From: an uncultured Collinsella sp.
Lineage (GTDB): Bacteria > Actinomycetota > Coriobacteriia > Coriobacteriales > Coriobacteriaceae
DNA: 8,105 bases
Direction: 5' to 3'
Assembly (NCBI GenBank): GCA_900548075.1
Contig: URJD01000077.1
Coordinates: 1 to 8,105 of the forward strand
Of the stretch, positions 1 to 4,613 are shown piece after piece; position 1 is the first letter of the stretch, and every line of letters starts with the position of its first letter. Under the pieces are notes generated by a model. The model saw nothing but the letters and a program-made list of their open reading frames with translations. It was not told the origin of the DNA and searched no databases. The translations under genes and the position numbers were made by a program.

Positions 1-354
1 GCGGAGAATCGAACTCCGGTCCACGAAAGCCCCCTGATTGGCATCTCCAAGCTCAGTCGCTGGTTTAGTCTCGGACGCTTTGCGCGCAGCGACACGCTCG
101 CGGCATCCCAACCGGTTCGGTCTTAGCCCGCGCCATACCGATTACGTGCGCAGGAGCATTCCCCTAAAATGACGTCGCGCCGGTGTCGGGGAAATCACCG
201 GGTTGACGCGCCGCTATAAACTAAGCAGCGAGAGCCATAGGCTCAAAAGAAGAGTTGTTGTCAATTCAATTTGACGGTACCCCTGTTTAACGAGGCGAGG
301 AGACCTCGGCTTGCTTCCTCTCTCAAAGCTATCGTGTCGAAACCAGTCGCCCCC
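1..354 (-). ncRNA. ssrA: tmRNA (transfer-messenger RNA), 3' end cut by window edge
   Basis: This RNA rescues stalled ribosomes: with SmpB it enters the A site as an alanyl-tRNA mimic and then supplies a short message that tags the nascent protein for proteolysis. Read on the minus strand, the 5' end is GGGGGCGACTGGTTTCGACA, the usual one-piece tmRNA start. The other end has a T arm with stem CGGAG/CTCCG (plus 2-6 and 14-18) around a TTCGATT loop. CACGA (332-336) can pair with TCGTG (22-26) as the start of helix P2, closing the tRNA-like domain. A short reading frame ending in MALAA and TAG lies in the middle (221-262), followed by GC-rich sequence that would hold the pseudoknots. Position 1 would be the first base of the 3' acceptor strand pairing with GGGGGCG, so roughly 10 nt (rest of the acceptor, discriminator and CCA) are outside the window, giving about 364 nt in all. 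The identification is secure; the exact ends are inferred. Confidence 0.95.
221..262 (-). other. tmRNA proteolysis-tag reading frame
   Basis: This is the message part of the tmRNA. From GAC at 262 it reads DNNSSFEPMALAA and ends at TAG. The hydrophobic end ALAA is the classic degradation signal read by ClpXP-type proteases. GAC as resume codon is inferred by comparison with the placement in other tmRNAs (a short A/T-rich stretch just before it, here GAATT). The frame upstream of it meets TGA two codons earlier, so the tag cannot be more than one codon longer in this frame. It is not translated as a normal gene: there is no ribosome binding site or start codon. Confidence 0.88.
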
Positions 355-450
355 GAATGTCGGGAAAGTCTGGATGGCATTGGGCACGAGCGCCCAACAC
401 GCGTCGACTTTTCAAGGAACATGCAGGGCGAGCCCCGCTTGTGGAGTGTT

Positions 451-459
451 ATCTTACCA
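451..459 (-). promoter_or_regulatory. candidate extended -10 promoter of ssrA
   Basis: On the minus strand TGGTAAGAT combines an extended TGn with a -10-like TAAGAT hexamer. No good -35 hexamer is visible at the usual spacing, which is tolerated by extended -10 promoters. Transcription would begin near 444 and give a precursor leader of about 90 nt, to be removed at the mature 5' end (354) by RNase P. This is the best candidate I found in the gap, and it is weak. Confidence 0.35.
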
Positions 460-549
460 CGTTCTGAAAGCGGACAGCTGTTCTATGCACGAGCTGTGAA
501 GACCCCAATGTGCGCCGCACTTCGCACTTTTGCTACCGATCGCGTCACG

Positions 550-555
550 TATATT
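550..555 (+). promoter_or_regulatory. possible -10 element for the 144-aa gene
   Basis: TATATT lies 36 bases upstream of the ATG at 592, in a locally A/T-rich patch. The T-rich sequence about 16-20 bases upstream is a poor -35. The distance and composition make this the most likely promoter position, but the call rests on one hexamer. Confidence 0.3.
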
Positions 556-579
556 TTCGCCAAGCAAAATTGACCCGTC

Positions 580-586
580 GAAAGGA
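580..586 (+). promoter_or_regulatory. ribosome binding site of the 144-aa gene
   Basis: GAAAGGA ends 5 bases before the ATG at 592, and it supports this start over the other open frames across this stretch. Confidence 0.6.
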
Positions 587-591
587 CCGTT

Positions 592-1026
592 ATGGATACC
601 AAGCAGCAGCTCGTCAATGCCCTCGCAGGCCTGGGCTCAACCATTACCGAAGCTATGGATGTCATCGAAGGCTTTGTCCCCTGCGGACATCCCGCCCTCA
701 CGGTTTCGAACGCACTCGTCGCGCTGGACGCTGACGATGATGCAGCTCTCGCCCAGCAGCTTGAGACCATCGAGGGCTTTATCGACCACGTGAGTGAGAA
801 CCGCGGCGTGACCGCCTACCACGGCATCGAGGTCGAGCTCGCGGGTCCCAAAGCCGATCTGTTCGCAGCAATCCGCGAGGTAGGCGCCCTTATGCAGACC
901 GCAGGCGTCAAGAACACCCAGGTCAACGAGTGGGTCTACCGCAGCCTGGCCGCGCTCGACAGCTCCGACGAAAAGGCAGCCGAGCAGCTCGCAGAAAGCC
1001 CCGCCATTAAGGCCGCGCTTTTGTAA
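592..1026 (+). CDS. uncharacterised acidic helical protein with internal duplication (144 aa)
   Basis: I do not recognise this family. The protein is 144 residues, acidic, rich in Ala, Leu, Glu and Asp, and predicted mostly alpha-helical. It has no signal peptide, membrane segment or obvious catalytic motif. The start at 592 has a well-placed GAAAGGA, and a strong hairpin follows the TAA by 9 bases. Two segments resemble each other: residues 41-58 (ALVALDADDDAALAQQLE) and 118-135 (SLAALDSSDEKAAEQLAE). This suggests two related helical halves, roughly 1-70 and 84-144. One Cys-Gly-His stretch (C31, H33) sits in the first half but has no counterpart in the second. It is the only plus-strand gene in the window, divergent from ssrA and convergent with the toxin gene, so it appears to be monocistronic. 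It is probably a cytosolic, lineage-restricted protein. I can offer no function. Confidence 0.8.
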   Translation: MDTKQQLVNALAGLGSTITEAMDVIEGFVPCGHPALTVSNALVALDADDDAALAQQLETIEGFIDHVSENRGVTAYHGIEVELAGPKADLFAAIREVGALMQTAGVKNTQVNEWVYRSLAALDSSDEKAAEQLAESPAIKAALL

Positions 1027-1035
1027 ATAGCAGAC

Positions 1036-1072
1036 GCGGGCCTCTTGGCGCATCGTCGTCCAAGAGGCCCGC
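1036..1072. terminator. 13-bp hairpin between convergent genes
   Basis: GCGGGCCTCTTGG (1036-1048) and its perfect complement (1060-1072) enclose an 11-nt loop. It sits 9 bases after the stop of the plus-strand gene and 12 bases after the stop of the minus-strand toxin gene, the position expected of a shared bidirectional terminator. Neither side has a clear run of T, so it may need a factor or act mainly as an RNA-stabilising hairpin. Confidence 0.7.
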
Positions 1073-1084
1073 AAACAGTTCGCG

Positions 1085-1600
1085 TCAACCGATAGCCGCG
1101 CCGCCGCGTTCGGCCAAAGCCAGAATCGGCATCATTTGGCGCGGGGTCTTTGCTGCAAGATCGGCATGTTCGAGCAGCTTGCGATCGTTAGTTACCAAAT
1201 AATCGACCTGCGCGCGCTTGCACGCGGCGAGCACCAAGTTGTCCTCGTAATCGCGATGGAGCGCTAAGTATTTGTCGGCCAGCCAAAGGTCCGACGCATC
1301 TGCGCCCACGGCCGTGGCGTTTTCGGTCATGTTCCGAACAAACGCCAACGCCGCATCGCCAATTGCACGGGCAGACGCCTCGTCGAGCGCTCCCCCGCTG
1401 GCAAGAACGCTACGCTTCAGCTCGTGTTGGACAACGTACAGCACGTCTTTAGCGATATGCACCGGGAAGAACAGCAACGCCCCCGTCCCCGTCGCCCGTC
1501 CGATAAAAGCACGTGCGGCAAGCGACTCGACATGGTCGGCGCAAAACGAATCAACCCATACGTTGGCATCCACCATTATTTTGAGGGGAGCCCCGCTCAC
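1085..1600 (-). CDS. PIN-domain ribonuclease toxin of a type II toxin-antitoxin pair
   Basis: PIN-domain toxins are Mg2+-dependent ribonucleases held in check by the antitoxin encoded beside them. The 171-aa protein (GTG start at 1600) has the expected acidic residues: VDANVWVD (D11, D17), AKDVLYVV (D52), DYEDNLVLAA (D117, E119, D120) and LVTNDRKLL (D139). The pattern of DxxD-type N terminus, central KDVLY and late DYEDNL...DYLVTND fits a PIN_3-like single-domain protein of normal length with an intact active site. GTG is chosen because it overlaps the antitoxin TGA (GTGA) and has AAGGGG 8 bases upstream. The frame stays open further upstream but would then overlap the antitoxin by over 100 bases. 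ATG at residue 9 is possible, but would start only two codons before the first catalytic Asp. Its RNA target cannot be predicted. Confidence 0.85.
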   Translation of the reverse strand: MSGAPLKIMVDANVWVDSFCADHVESLAARAFIGRATGTGALLFFPVHIAKDVLYVVQHELKRSVLASGGALDEASARAIGDAALAFVRNMTENATAVGADASDLWLADKYLALHRDYEDNLVLAACKRAQVDYLVTNDRKLLEHADLAAKTPRQMMPILALAERGGAAIG

Positions 1601-1950
1601 AGGATCATCCCCTTTTGGCGATAGCGCTCGTCCATGGCTTCGGAATAGATTGTGTCCCAATCGCGATCGTCGGATACGGGCGACATAGCGATGCCCAAAT
1701 CTGCATAAAGCCGGTCTGCCGCTGCCCATGATGCGGCGAACGGAGTATCGTGCGCGACGGTCTGTTGCCGGCCATCAACGGCAGACAGCACTTCCTCACA
1801 CTGCCCGCCACCCTGCGCGACCTTGGCCACGACTTTTTTGATGAGCTCGGGCAGCGAAGCGCCCGAAAGCCGCAGCGCCTCCTCAGCACGGTTCTTGACC
1901 TGGCGATCCACGCGAACGTTCACCTGCGCCATGCCGCTAACAGCACCCAC
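1597..1950 (-). CDS. RelB/DinJ-like ribbon-helix-helix antitoxin
   Basis: This is the antitoxin partner of the PIN toxin: it should neutralise the toxin by direct binding and repress the shared promoter. The conserved part begins MAQVNVRVDRQVKNRAEEAL, typical of RelB/DinJ ribbon-helix-helix proteins: a beta strand that pairs with a second subunit for DNA contact, then helices through about LPELIKKVVAKVA. The C-terminal tail (DRDWDTIYSEAMDERYRQKG) looks like the segment that wraps the toxin. Start choice: GTG at 1950 has GGAG 5 bases upstream (within GAAGGGAGCGGAG) and gives 117 aa. ATG at 1932 gives 111 aa and matches the usual family start, but lacks a good binding site. The TTG at 1992 lies upstream of or at the predicted transcription start and is rejected. 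The TGA overlaps the toxin GTG by 4 bases, so the two are probably translationally coupled. Confidence 0.85.
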   Translation of the reverse strand: MGAVSGMAQVNVRVDRQVKNRAEEALRLSGASLPELIKKVVAKVAQGGGQCEEVLSAVDGRQQTVAHDTPFAASWAAADRLYADLGIAMSPVSDDRDWDTIYSEAMDERYRQKGMIL

Positions 1951-1970
1951 GTCGACTCCGCTCCCTTCAA

Positions 1971-2010
1971 TTGCTAGCCTTGCTAGCAACAATATATAAA
2001 GAAGCTAGCA
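1971..2010. promoter_or_regulatory. three GCTAGC palindromes, likely antitoxin operators
   Basis: GCTAGC occurs at 1973-1978, 1982-1987 and 2004-2009. The flanks are alike: TTGCTAGC at 1971, the perfect palindrome TTGCTAGCAA at 1980-1989, and AGCTAGCAAA at 2003-2012. One copy lies between -35 and -10 and the other two cover the predicted transcription start, so bound protein would block RNA polymerase. Centres are 9 and 22 bp apart. Ribbon-helix-helix antitoxins of the RelB/DinJ type commonly bind short palindromes in their own promoter, so autoregulation is the natural reading. Binding itself is inferred. Confidence 0.65.
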
Positions 2011-2019
2011 AATGGTCAA
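1991..2019 (-). promoter_or_regulatory. toxin-antitoxin promoter
   Basis: On the minus strand TTGACC (2019-2014) is followed by a 17-base spacer and TATATT (1996-1991), a near-consensus sigma-70/SigA-type promoter. Transcription should begin near 1984, giving a leader of about 34 nt to the GTG at 1950 with a strong ribosome binding site (GAAGGGAGCGGAG) inside it. Confidence 0.75.
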
Positions 2020-2022
2020 ATG

Positions 2023-2067
2023 CAAAAGACCTGCGCCTGGACGACACCGATGCCGTCTGGGCGCAGG
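2023..2067 (-). terminator. intrinsic terminator of the ATPase operon
   Basis: CCTGCGCC (2030-2037) pairs with GGCGCAGG (2060-2067), and the stem can be extended inward through two G-T pairs to about 14 bp with a 10-nt loop. On the minus strand it starts 26 bases after the ATPase stop and is followed by TCTTTT, the layout of an intrinsic terminator. The T-run ends a few bases before the -35 box of the toxin-antitoxin promoter, so the two units are insulated. Confidence 0.75.
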
Positions 2068-2093
2068 CCAGATAACGTGGGCGAACACGTCTG

Positions 2094-4169
2094 CTAACGC
2101 AGATAAGCCTTCGCGTTGCTCAGGCTGTAGGCGATCGTTGAGCCGTTGTGCAGCAGTGACGACGCCTGCGGAGTGATCATGCCGGTAATACCCAATGCCA
2201 ACAGCGCCGAGTTGGTGAGCATCACCTTGGAATACGAACTCGTCAGACGGTCGATAAGCCCCTGGCTCATGCGGCGCAGGCGCACGATCGCGGCCAGATC
2301 CGTATCGGTCAGGATGATGTCGGCGACCTCCTTGGCAATGTCGCTGCCGCCGCCCATTGCCAGGCCCACGTCGGCCAGGCCCAGTGCCGGTGAGTCGTTG
2401 ACGCCGTCACCAACCATGGCAACGTGGCGCCCCTCACTCTTTATGCGCTCCACATACGCGTACTTGTCCTCGGGCAGCAGCTCGGCCTTAAACTCGTCGA
2501 CGCCCGCCTCTCGCGCAATGCGCTCGGCCGTGCGCTCGGAGTCGCCCGTGAGCATGACCACGTGCTTAACGCCCAACGCGTGCAGGTCGGCGATGGCCTC
2601 GCGAACCCCGGGCTTAAGCGGGTCCTCGATACCGAGCACGCCCACAACGGTGCCATCGACCGCCAGGTACAGCGGCGACAGCCCCTGCATCTGGGACTCG
2701 ATTTGCTCCTTAATGTCGGACTCGAGCTGCGCGCTCTCATCCTCAAATACAAAGTGCGCGGAACCGATGATGGCGCGACGCCCTTCAATGGACGAAGCGA
2801 TGCCGTGCGCCACGATGTACTCGACGGCGGCATGGCGCTCGCGGTGCTCGAGCCCGCGCTCGCGGGCGGCGTTGACCACGGCACGCGCCACCGGATGCGG
2901 AAAATGCTCCTCCAAGCAAGCGGAAAGGCGCAGAATCTCGTCCTCGCTCCAACCATCGGTGGTGAGCACGCAGGCAAGACGCGGCTGCGCCTCGGTAAGC
3001 GTGCCGGTCTTATCAAACACAATGGTGTCGGCCTTGGCAAACGACTCAAAGTACTTGGCGCCCTTGACCATAACACCCATCTTGGCAGCATCGCTCATGG
3101 CAGTCATGACGGCGACGGAACCCGTGAGCTTGAGTGCGCACGAGTAGTCGACCATCAGTGCCGCCGAGGTCTTGATGAGGCTGCGGGTGGTAAGCGCAAC
3201 CAGGCCCGCGAGCAGGAAGTTCCACGGGACGATCTTGTTGGCGAGGTCTTCCATGTGCGACTGGCCCTCGGACTTGAGCGAATCGGCCGTCTGCACGAGC
3301 GAGACGATCGAGCGGAGCTTGGTCTGCGCCGTGTTGGCGCGCACGCGCACCAAGATGCTGCCGTCTTCCACGACGGTACCGGCGAACACATCGTCGCCCA
3401 CGCTGCGCTCGACGGCCAGCGGCTCGCCGGTCAGGGTCGCCTGGTTGACCATAGCGCTCCCCTGCTCGACAACACCGTCGATGCAAATGGACATGCCAGT
3501 GCGCACGGCGACCAAATCGCCGGGCTCGAGCTCGGTCGCGGCAACGCTTACCTCGGTGTCGCCGACAACCTTTTGCGCCTTGTCGGGCACATCGAGCAGC
3601 GAGTTGATGAGCTCGTTTTCGCTCATGGCACGAGTGTAGTCCTCGAGCAGCTCGCCCACGTTGAGCAAGAACATTGTCTGGCCCGCGGTGTCGACATCAC
3701 GCTTGACGAACGAAATGCCGATGGCCGAAGCGTCGAGCACAGGAACGGTCAGGCGCGGCTGTGCCAGCTCATGAAGGGCAGCGCGCAAAAATGCCATGTA
3801 ACCGGCCACGACAAACACCGCACGCAGCGGCGTAGGCAGGAACCAGCGGCGCGCGTAGTGGGCGCCGATAAGTGTGGCAAGATCCATGACGAGCTTGTGC
3901 TTGCGCGGCTCGAGTTGCATCACGTAGCCCGACTTGGCATCGGCGATAGCTTGAGCATCGAGCGCGCCCAAGGCATCGAGCACGCTCGCGCGACGCGGCT
4001 CGTCGTACTCCAGCGCCATCTGGCCAATGCGGCCATACACGCGCACCTTGTGCACGCCATCGATGTCGCCGCCAAGCTTAAGAAGTGCATCGAGATCGCT
4101 CTCTGGCACAGGACCCGCCAATTGAAGACGGGTCCTGCCGGGGATCTCGCTGATAATCGAGAATCTCAT
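2094..4169 (-). CDS. heavy-metal-type P-type ATPase with YSC membrane motif (691 aa)
   Basis: This is a membrane ATPase expected to move metal ions across the cytoplasmic membrane with a phospho-aspartate intermediate. Residues 1-75 look like an HMA_2-type N-terminal domain (IPGRTRLQL), without a CxxC metal site. Likely membrane segments follow at about 114-156. The catalytic core is complete: actuator TGEP (247-250), phosphorylation site DKTGTLT (D386), nucleotide-domain HP (425-426), TGD (541-543) and GDGVND (587-592), then two C-terminal membrane segments containing the LHNGST motif. The membrane helix before DKTGT, which in P1B pumps carries CPC or a variant and then a TP pair, reads DYSCALKLTGSVAV (341-354): Tyr-Ser-Cys replaces Cys-Pro-Cys, and Gly-Ser replaces Thr-Pro. 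The substrate is therefore not predictable. I recall SCALK-type relatives paired with DUF6110 proteins in other Gram-positives, so this may be a subfamily trait. The ATG lies 18 bases after the stop of the small upstream gene, with a weak AGG; co-transcription is likely. Confidence 0.88.
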   Translation of the reverse strand: MRFSIISEIPGRTRLQLAGPVPESDLDALLKLGGDIDGVHKVRVYGRIGQMALEYDEPRRASVLDALGALDAQAIADAKSGYVMQLEPRKHKLVMDLATLIGAHYARRWFLPTPLRAVFVVAGYMAFLRAALHELAQPRLTVPVLDASAIGISFVKRDVDTAGQTMFLLNVGELLEDYTRAMSENELINSLLDVPDKAQKVVGDTEVSVAATELEPGDLVAVRTGMSICIDGVVEQGSAMVNQATLTGEPLAVERSVGDDVFAGTVVEDGSILVRVRANTAQTKLRSIVSLVQTADSLKSEGQSHMEDLANKIVPWNFLLAGLVALTTRSLIKTSAALMVDYSCALKLTGSVAVMTAMSDAAKMGVMVKGAKYFESFAKADTIVFDKTGTLTEAQPRLACVLTTDGWSEDEILRLSACLEEHFPHPVARAVVNAARERGLEHRERHAAVEYIVAHGIASSIEGRRAIIGSAHFVFEDESAQLESDIKEQIESQMQGLSPLYLAVDGTVVGVLGIEDPLKPGVREAIADLHALGVKHVVMLTGDSERTAERIAREAGVDEFKAELLPEDKYAYVERIKSEGRHVAMVGDGVNDSPALGLADVGLAMGGGSDIAKEVADIILTDTDLAAIVRLRRMSQGLIDRLTSSYSKVMLTNSALLALGITGMITPQASSLLHNGSTIAYSLSNAKAYLR

Positions 4170-4187
4170 AGTTTGTGCCTGGGAGCG

Positions 4188-4433
4188 TTACTCGGCTGCC
4201 TCGTCAGCAGCGGCCTCGCTCTGGGTGATGTAGGCAGCCTCGGCAACCATGTCATCGACATTGGCCTTGGCCTGCTCGACCATGTCCTGGTAGCAATTCT
4301 TGACGCGCATACCGCACGCAATGCCCTGCACGCAGGCATTCTTTACCGGAGCGCTGGTGAGCAGCTTGATGCCGGCCGTACCAAGCAGAAAACCGCCACC
4401 GACAAGCAGGGTGTTAAACGTCGACTTCTTCAT
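4188..4433 (-). CDS. small membrane-anchored DUF6110-like protein, ATPase partner (81 aa)
   Basis: This is a short protein encoded directly upstream of, and in one operon with, the P-type ATPase (18-base gap). Residues 7-26 (NTLLVGGGFLLGTAGIKLLT) form one glycine-rich membrane helix. A middle part follows with three cysteines (C34, C40, C47), then an amphipathic acidic helix to an Ala/Glu-rich end. The architecture matches what I recall of DUF6110 proteins, which travel with HMA_2-type ATPases; no biochemical function is known to me. The cysteines could help present metal to the pump or sense it, but this is inference. The start at 4433 has GGGAG 7 bases upstream. An in-frame ATG at 4490 would add 19 residues with a CRAC motif, but it lacks a ribosome binding site and would run through two hairpins, so I reject it. 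Confidence 0.8.
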   Translation of the reverse strand: MKKSTFNTLLVGGGFLLGTAGIKLLTSAPVKNACVQGIACGMRVKNCYQDMVEQAKANVDDMVAEAAYITQSEAAADEAAE

Positions 4434-4448
4434 GTTGCTTCTCCCTTT

Positions 4449-4481
4449 TGCCGCACAAGCGCGGCATGGTGCCTTAGCACC
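4449..4481 (-). promoter_or_regulatory. two tandem hairpins in the leader of the ATPase operon
   Basis: On the minus strand GGTGC-TAAG-GCACC (4481-4468) is followed at once by TGCCGC-GCTTGT-GCGGCA (4466-4449), and the second ends 6 bases before the GGGAG ribosome binding site of the small gene. No T-run follows, so these are not intrinsic terminators. They may protect the mRNA or control access to the start; a sensing role is unproven. Confidence 0.4.
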
Positions 4482-4499
4482 CGAGTTCATTAGTTTGCT

Positions 4500-4560
4500 C
4501 GAGCACGCTTTTGAGAACAGTTTAGTATAACTATTTGGTCAACAATGGCTAACTTTTTGG
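4500..4560 (-). promoter_or_regulatory. probable promoter region of the ATPase operon
   Basis: This is an A/T-rich island in GC-rich surroundings, upstream of the small gene. On the minus strand it contains TATACT (4529-4524), a fair -10, but the sequence 17 bases upstream is a poor -35. A TTGACC lies only 7 bases before it, too close to be its -35. The partial dyad AGTT-ATACTA-AACT overlaps the -10 and could be a repressor site. I cannot assign it to a known metalloregulator. Confidence 0.35.
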
Positions 4561-4579
4561 AAACTATGGGGATGGACTC

Positions 4580-4612
4580 AATATGACAAAGGGACTGTCC
4601 CTTTGTCATATT
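4580..4612. repeat. perfect 33-bp palindrome after the ABC operon
   Basis: Sixteen bases (starting AATATGACAAAGGGAC) are repeated in inverse around a single central T. The element begins 1 base after the stop codon of the second ABC gene and no T-run follows it, so it could end or protect the 3' end of that mRNA. Similar AAAGGGACNGTCCCTTT palindromes are, from memory, dispersed between genes in several gut Firmicutes and Actinobacteria. That would make it a REP-like element, but the copy number in this genome is not visible here. Confidence 0.75.
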
Positions 4613-4613
4613 C

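Larger units (their letters stand above)
355..591. other. divergent intergenic region between ssrA and the 592 gene
   Basis: This 237-base gap separates the tmRNA (leftward) from the 144-aa gene (rightward). It holds two small inverted repeats: TTGGGC/GCCCAA (380-385 and 392-397) with a 6-nt loop, and CCCGA/TCGGG (352-356 and 360-364) across the tmRNA 5' end. It also holds the candidate ssrA promoter and a TATATT (550-555) that could be the -10 of the rightward gene, though with no convincing -35. The short open frames here, one of which runs antisense into the tmRNA, have no good ribosome binding site and I do not call them. Confidence 0.5.

Noticed and set aside
1..30. A tRNA on the minus strand, from the T-arm sequence at the edge
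   Set aside because: The T arm belongs to the tmRNA: the matching acceptor 5' strand is 350 bases away and a tag frame lies between.
271..573. Plus-strand 100-codon open frame upstream of the 144-aa gene
   Set aside because: It runs antisense through the tmRNA 5' domain, lacks a ribosome binding site and has no recognisable features.
637..1074. Minus-strand 145-codon frame opposite the 144-aa gene
   Set aside because: It would begin inside the terminator hairpin, and its codons mirror the plus-strand gene, which has the better start signal.
1601..1729. Longer N terminus for the PIN toxin
   Set aside because: The extension is Arg-rich, unlike PIN proteins, lies wholly within the antitoxin gene, and a GTG start with the classic GTGA overlap is available.
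1951..1992. TTG start at 1992 for the antitoxin
   Set aside because: It falls next to the -10 box, upstream of the expected transcription start, and within the operator repeats.
1971..2010. The repeated GCTAGC as a CRISPR or mobile-element end
   Set aside because: The units are too short and closely spaced and sit exactly on a promoter, so operators explain them better.
2424..4493. A 689-codon open frame on the plus strand, antisense to the ATPase and small gene
   Set aside because: Its length comes from GC-rich codon use on the other strand. The protein is His/Arg/Leu-rich with no motif, while the minus-strand frame has every P-type ATPase motif.
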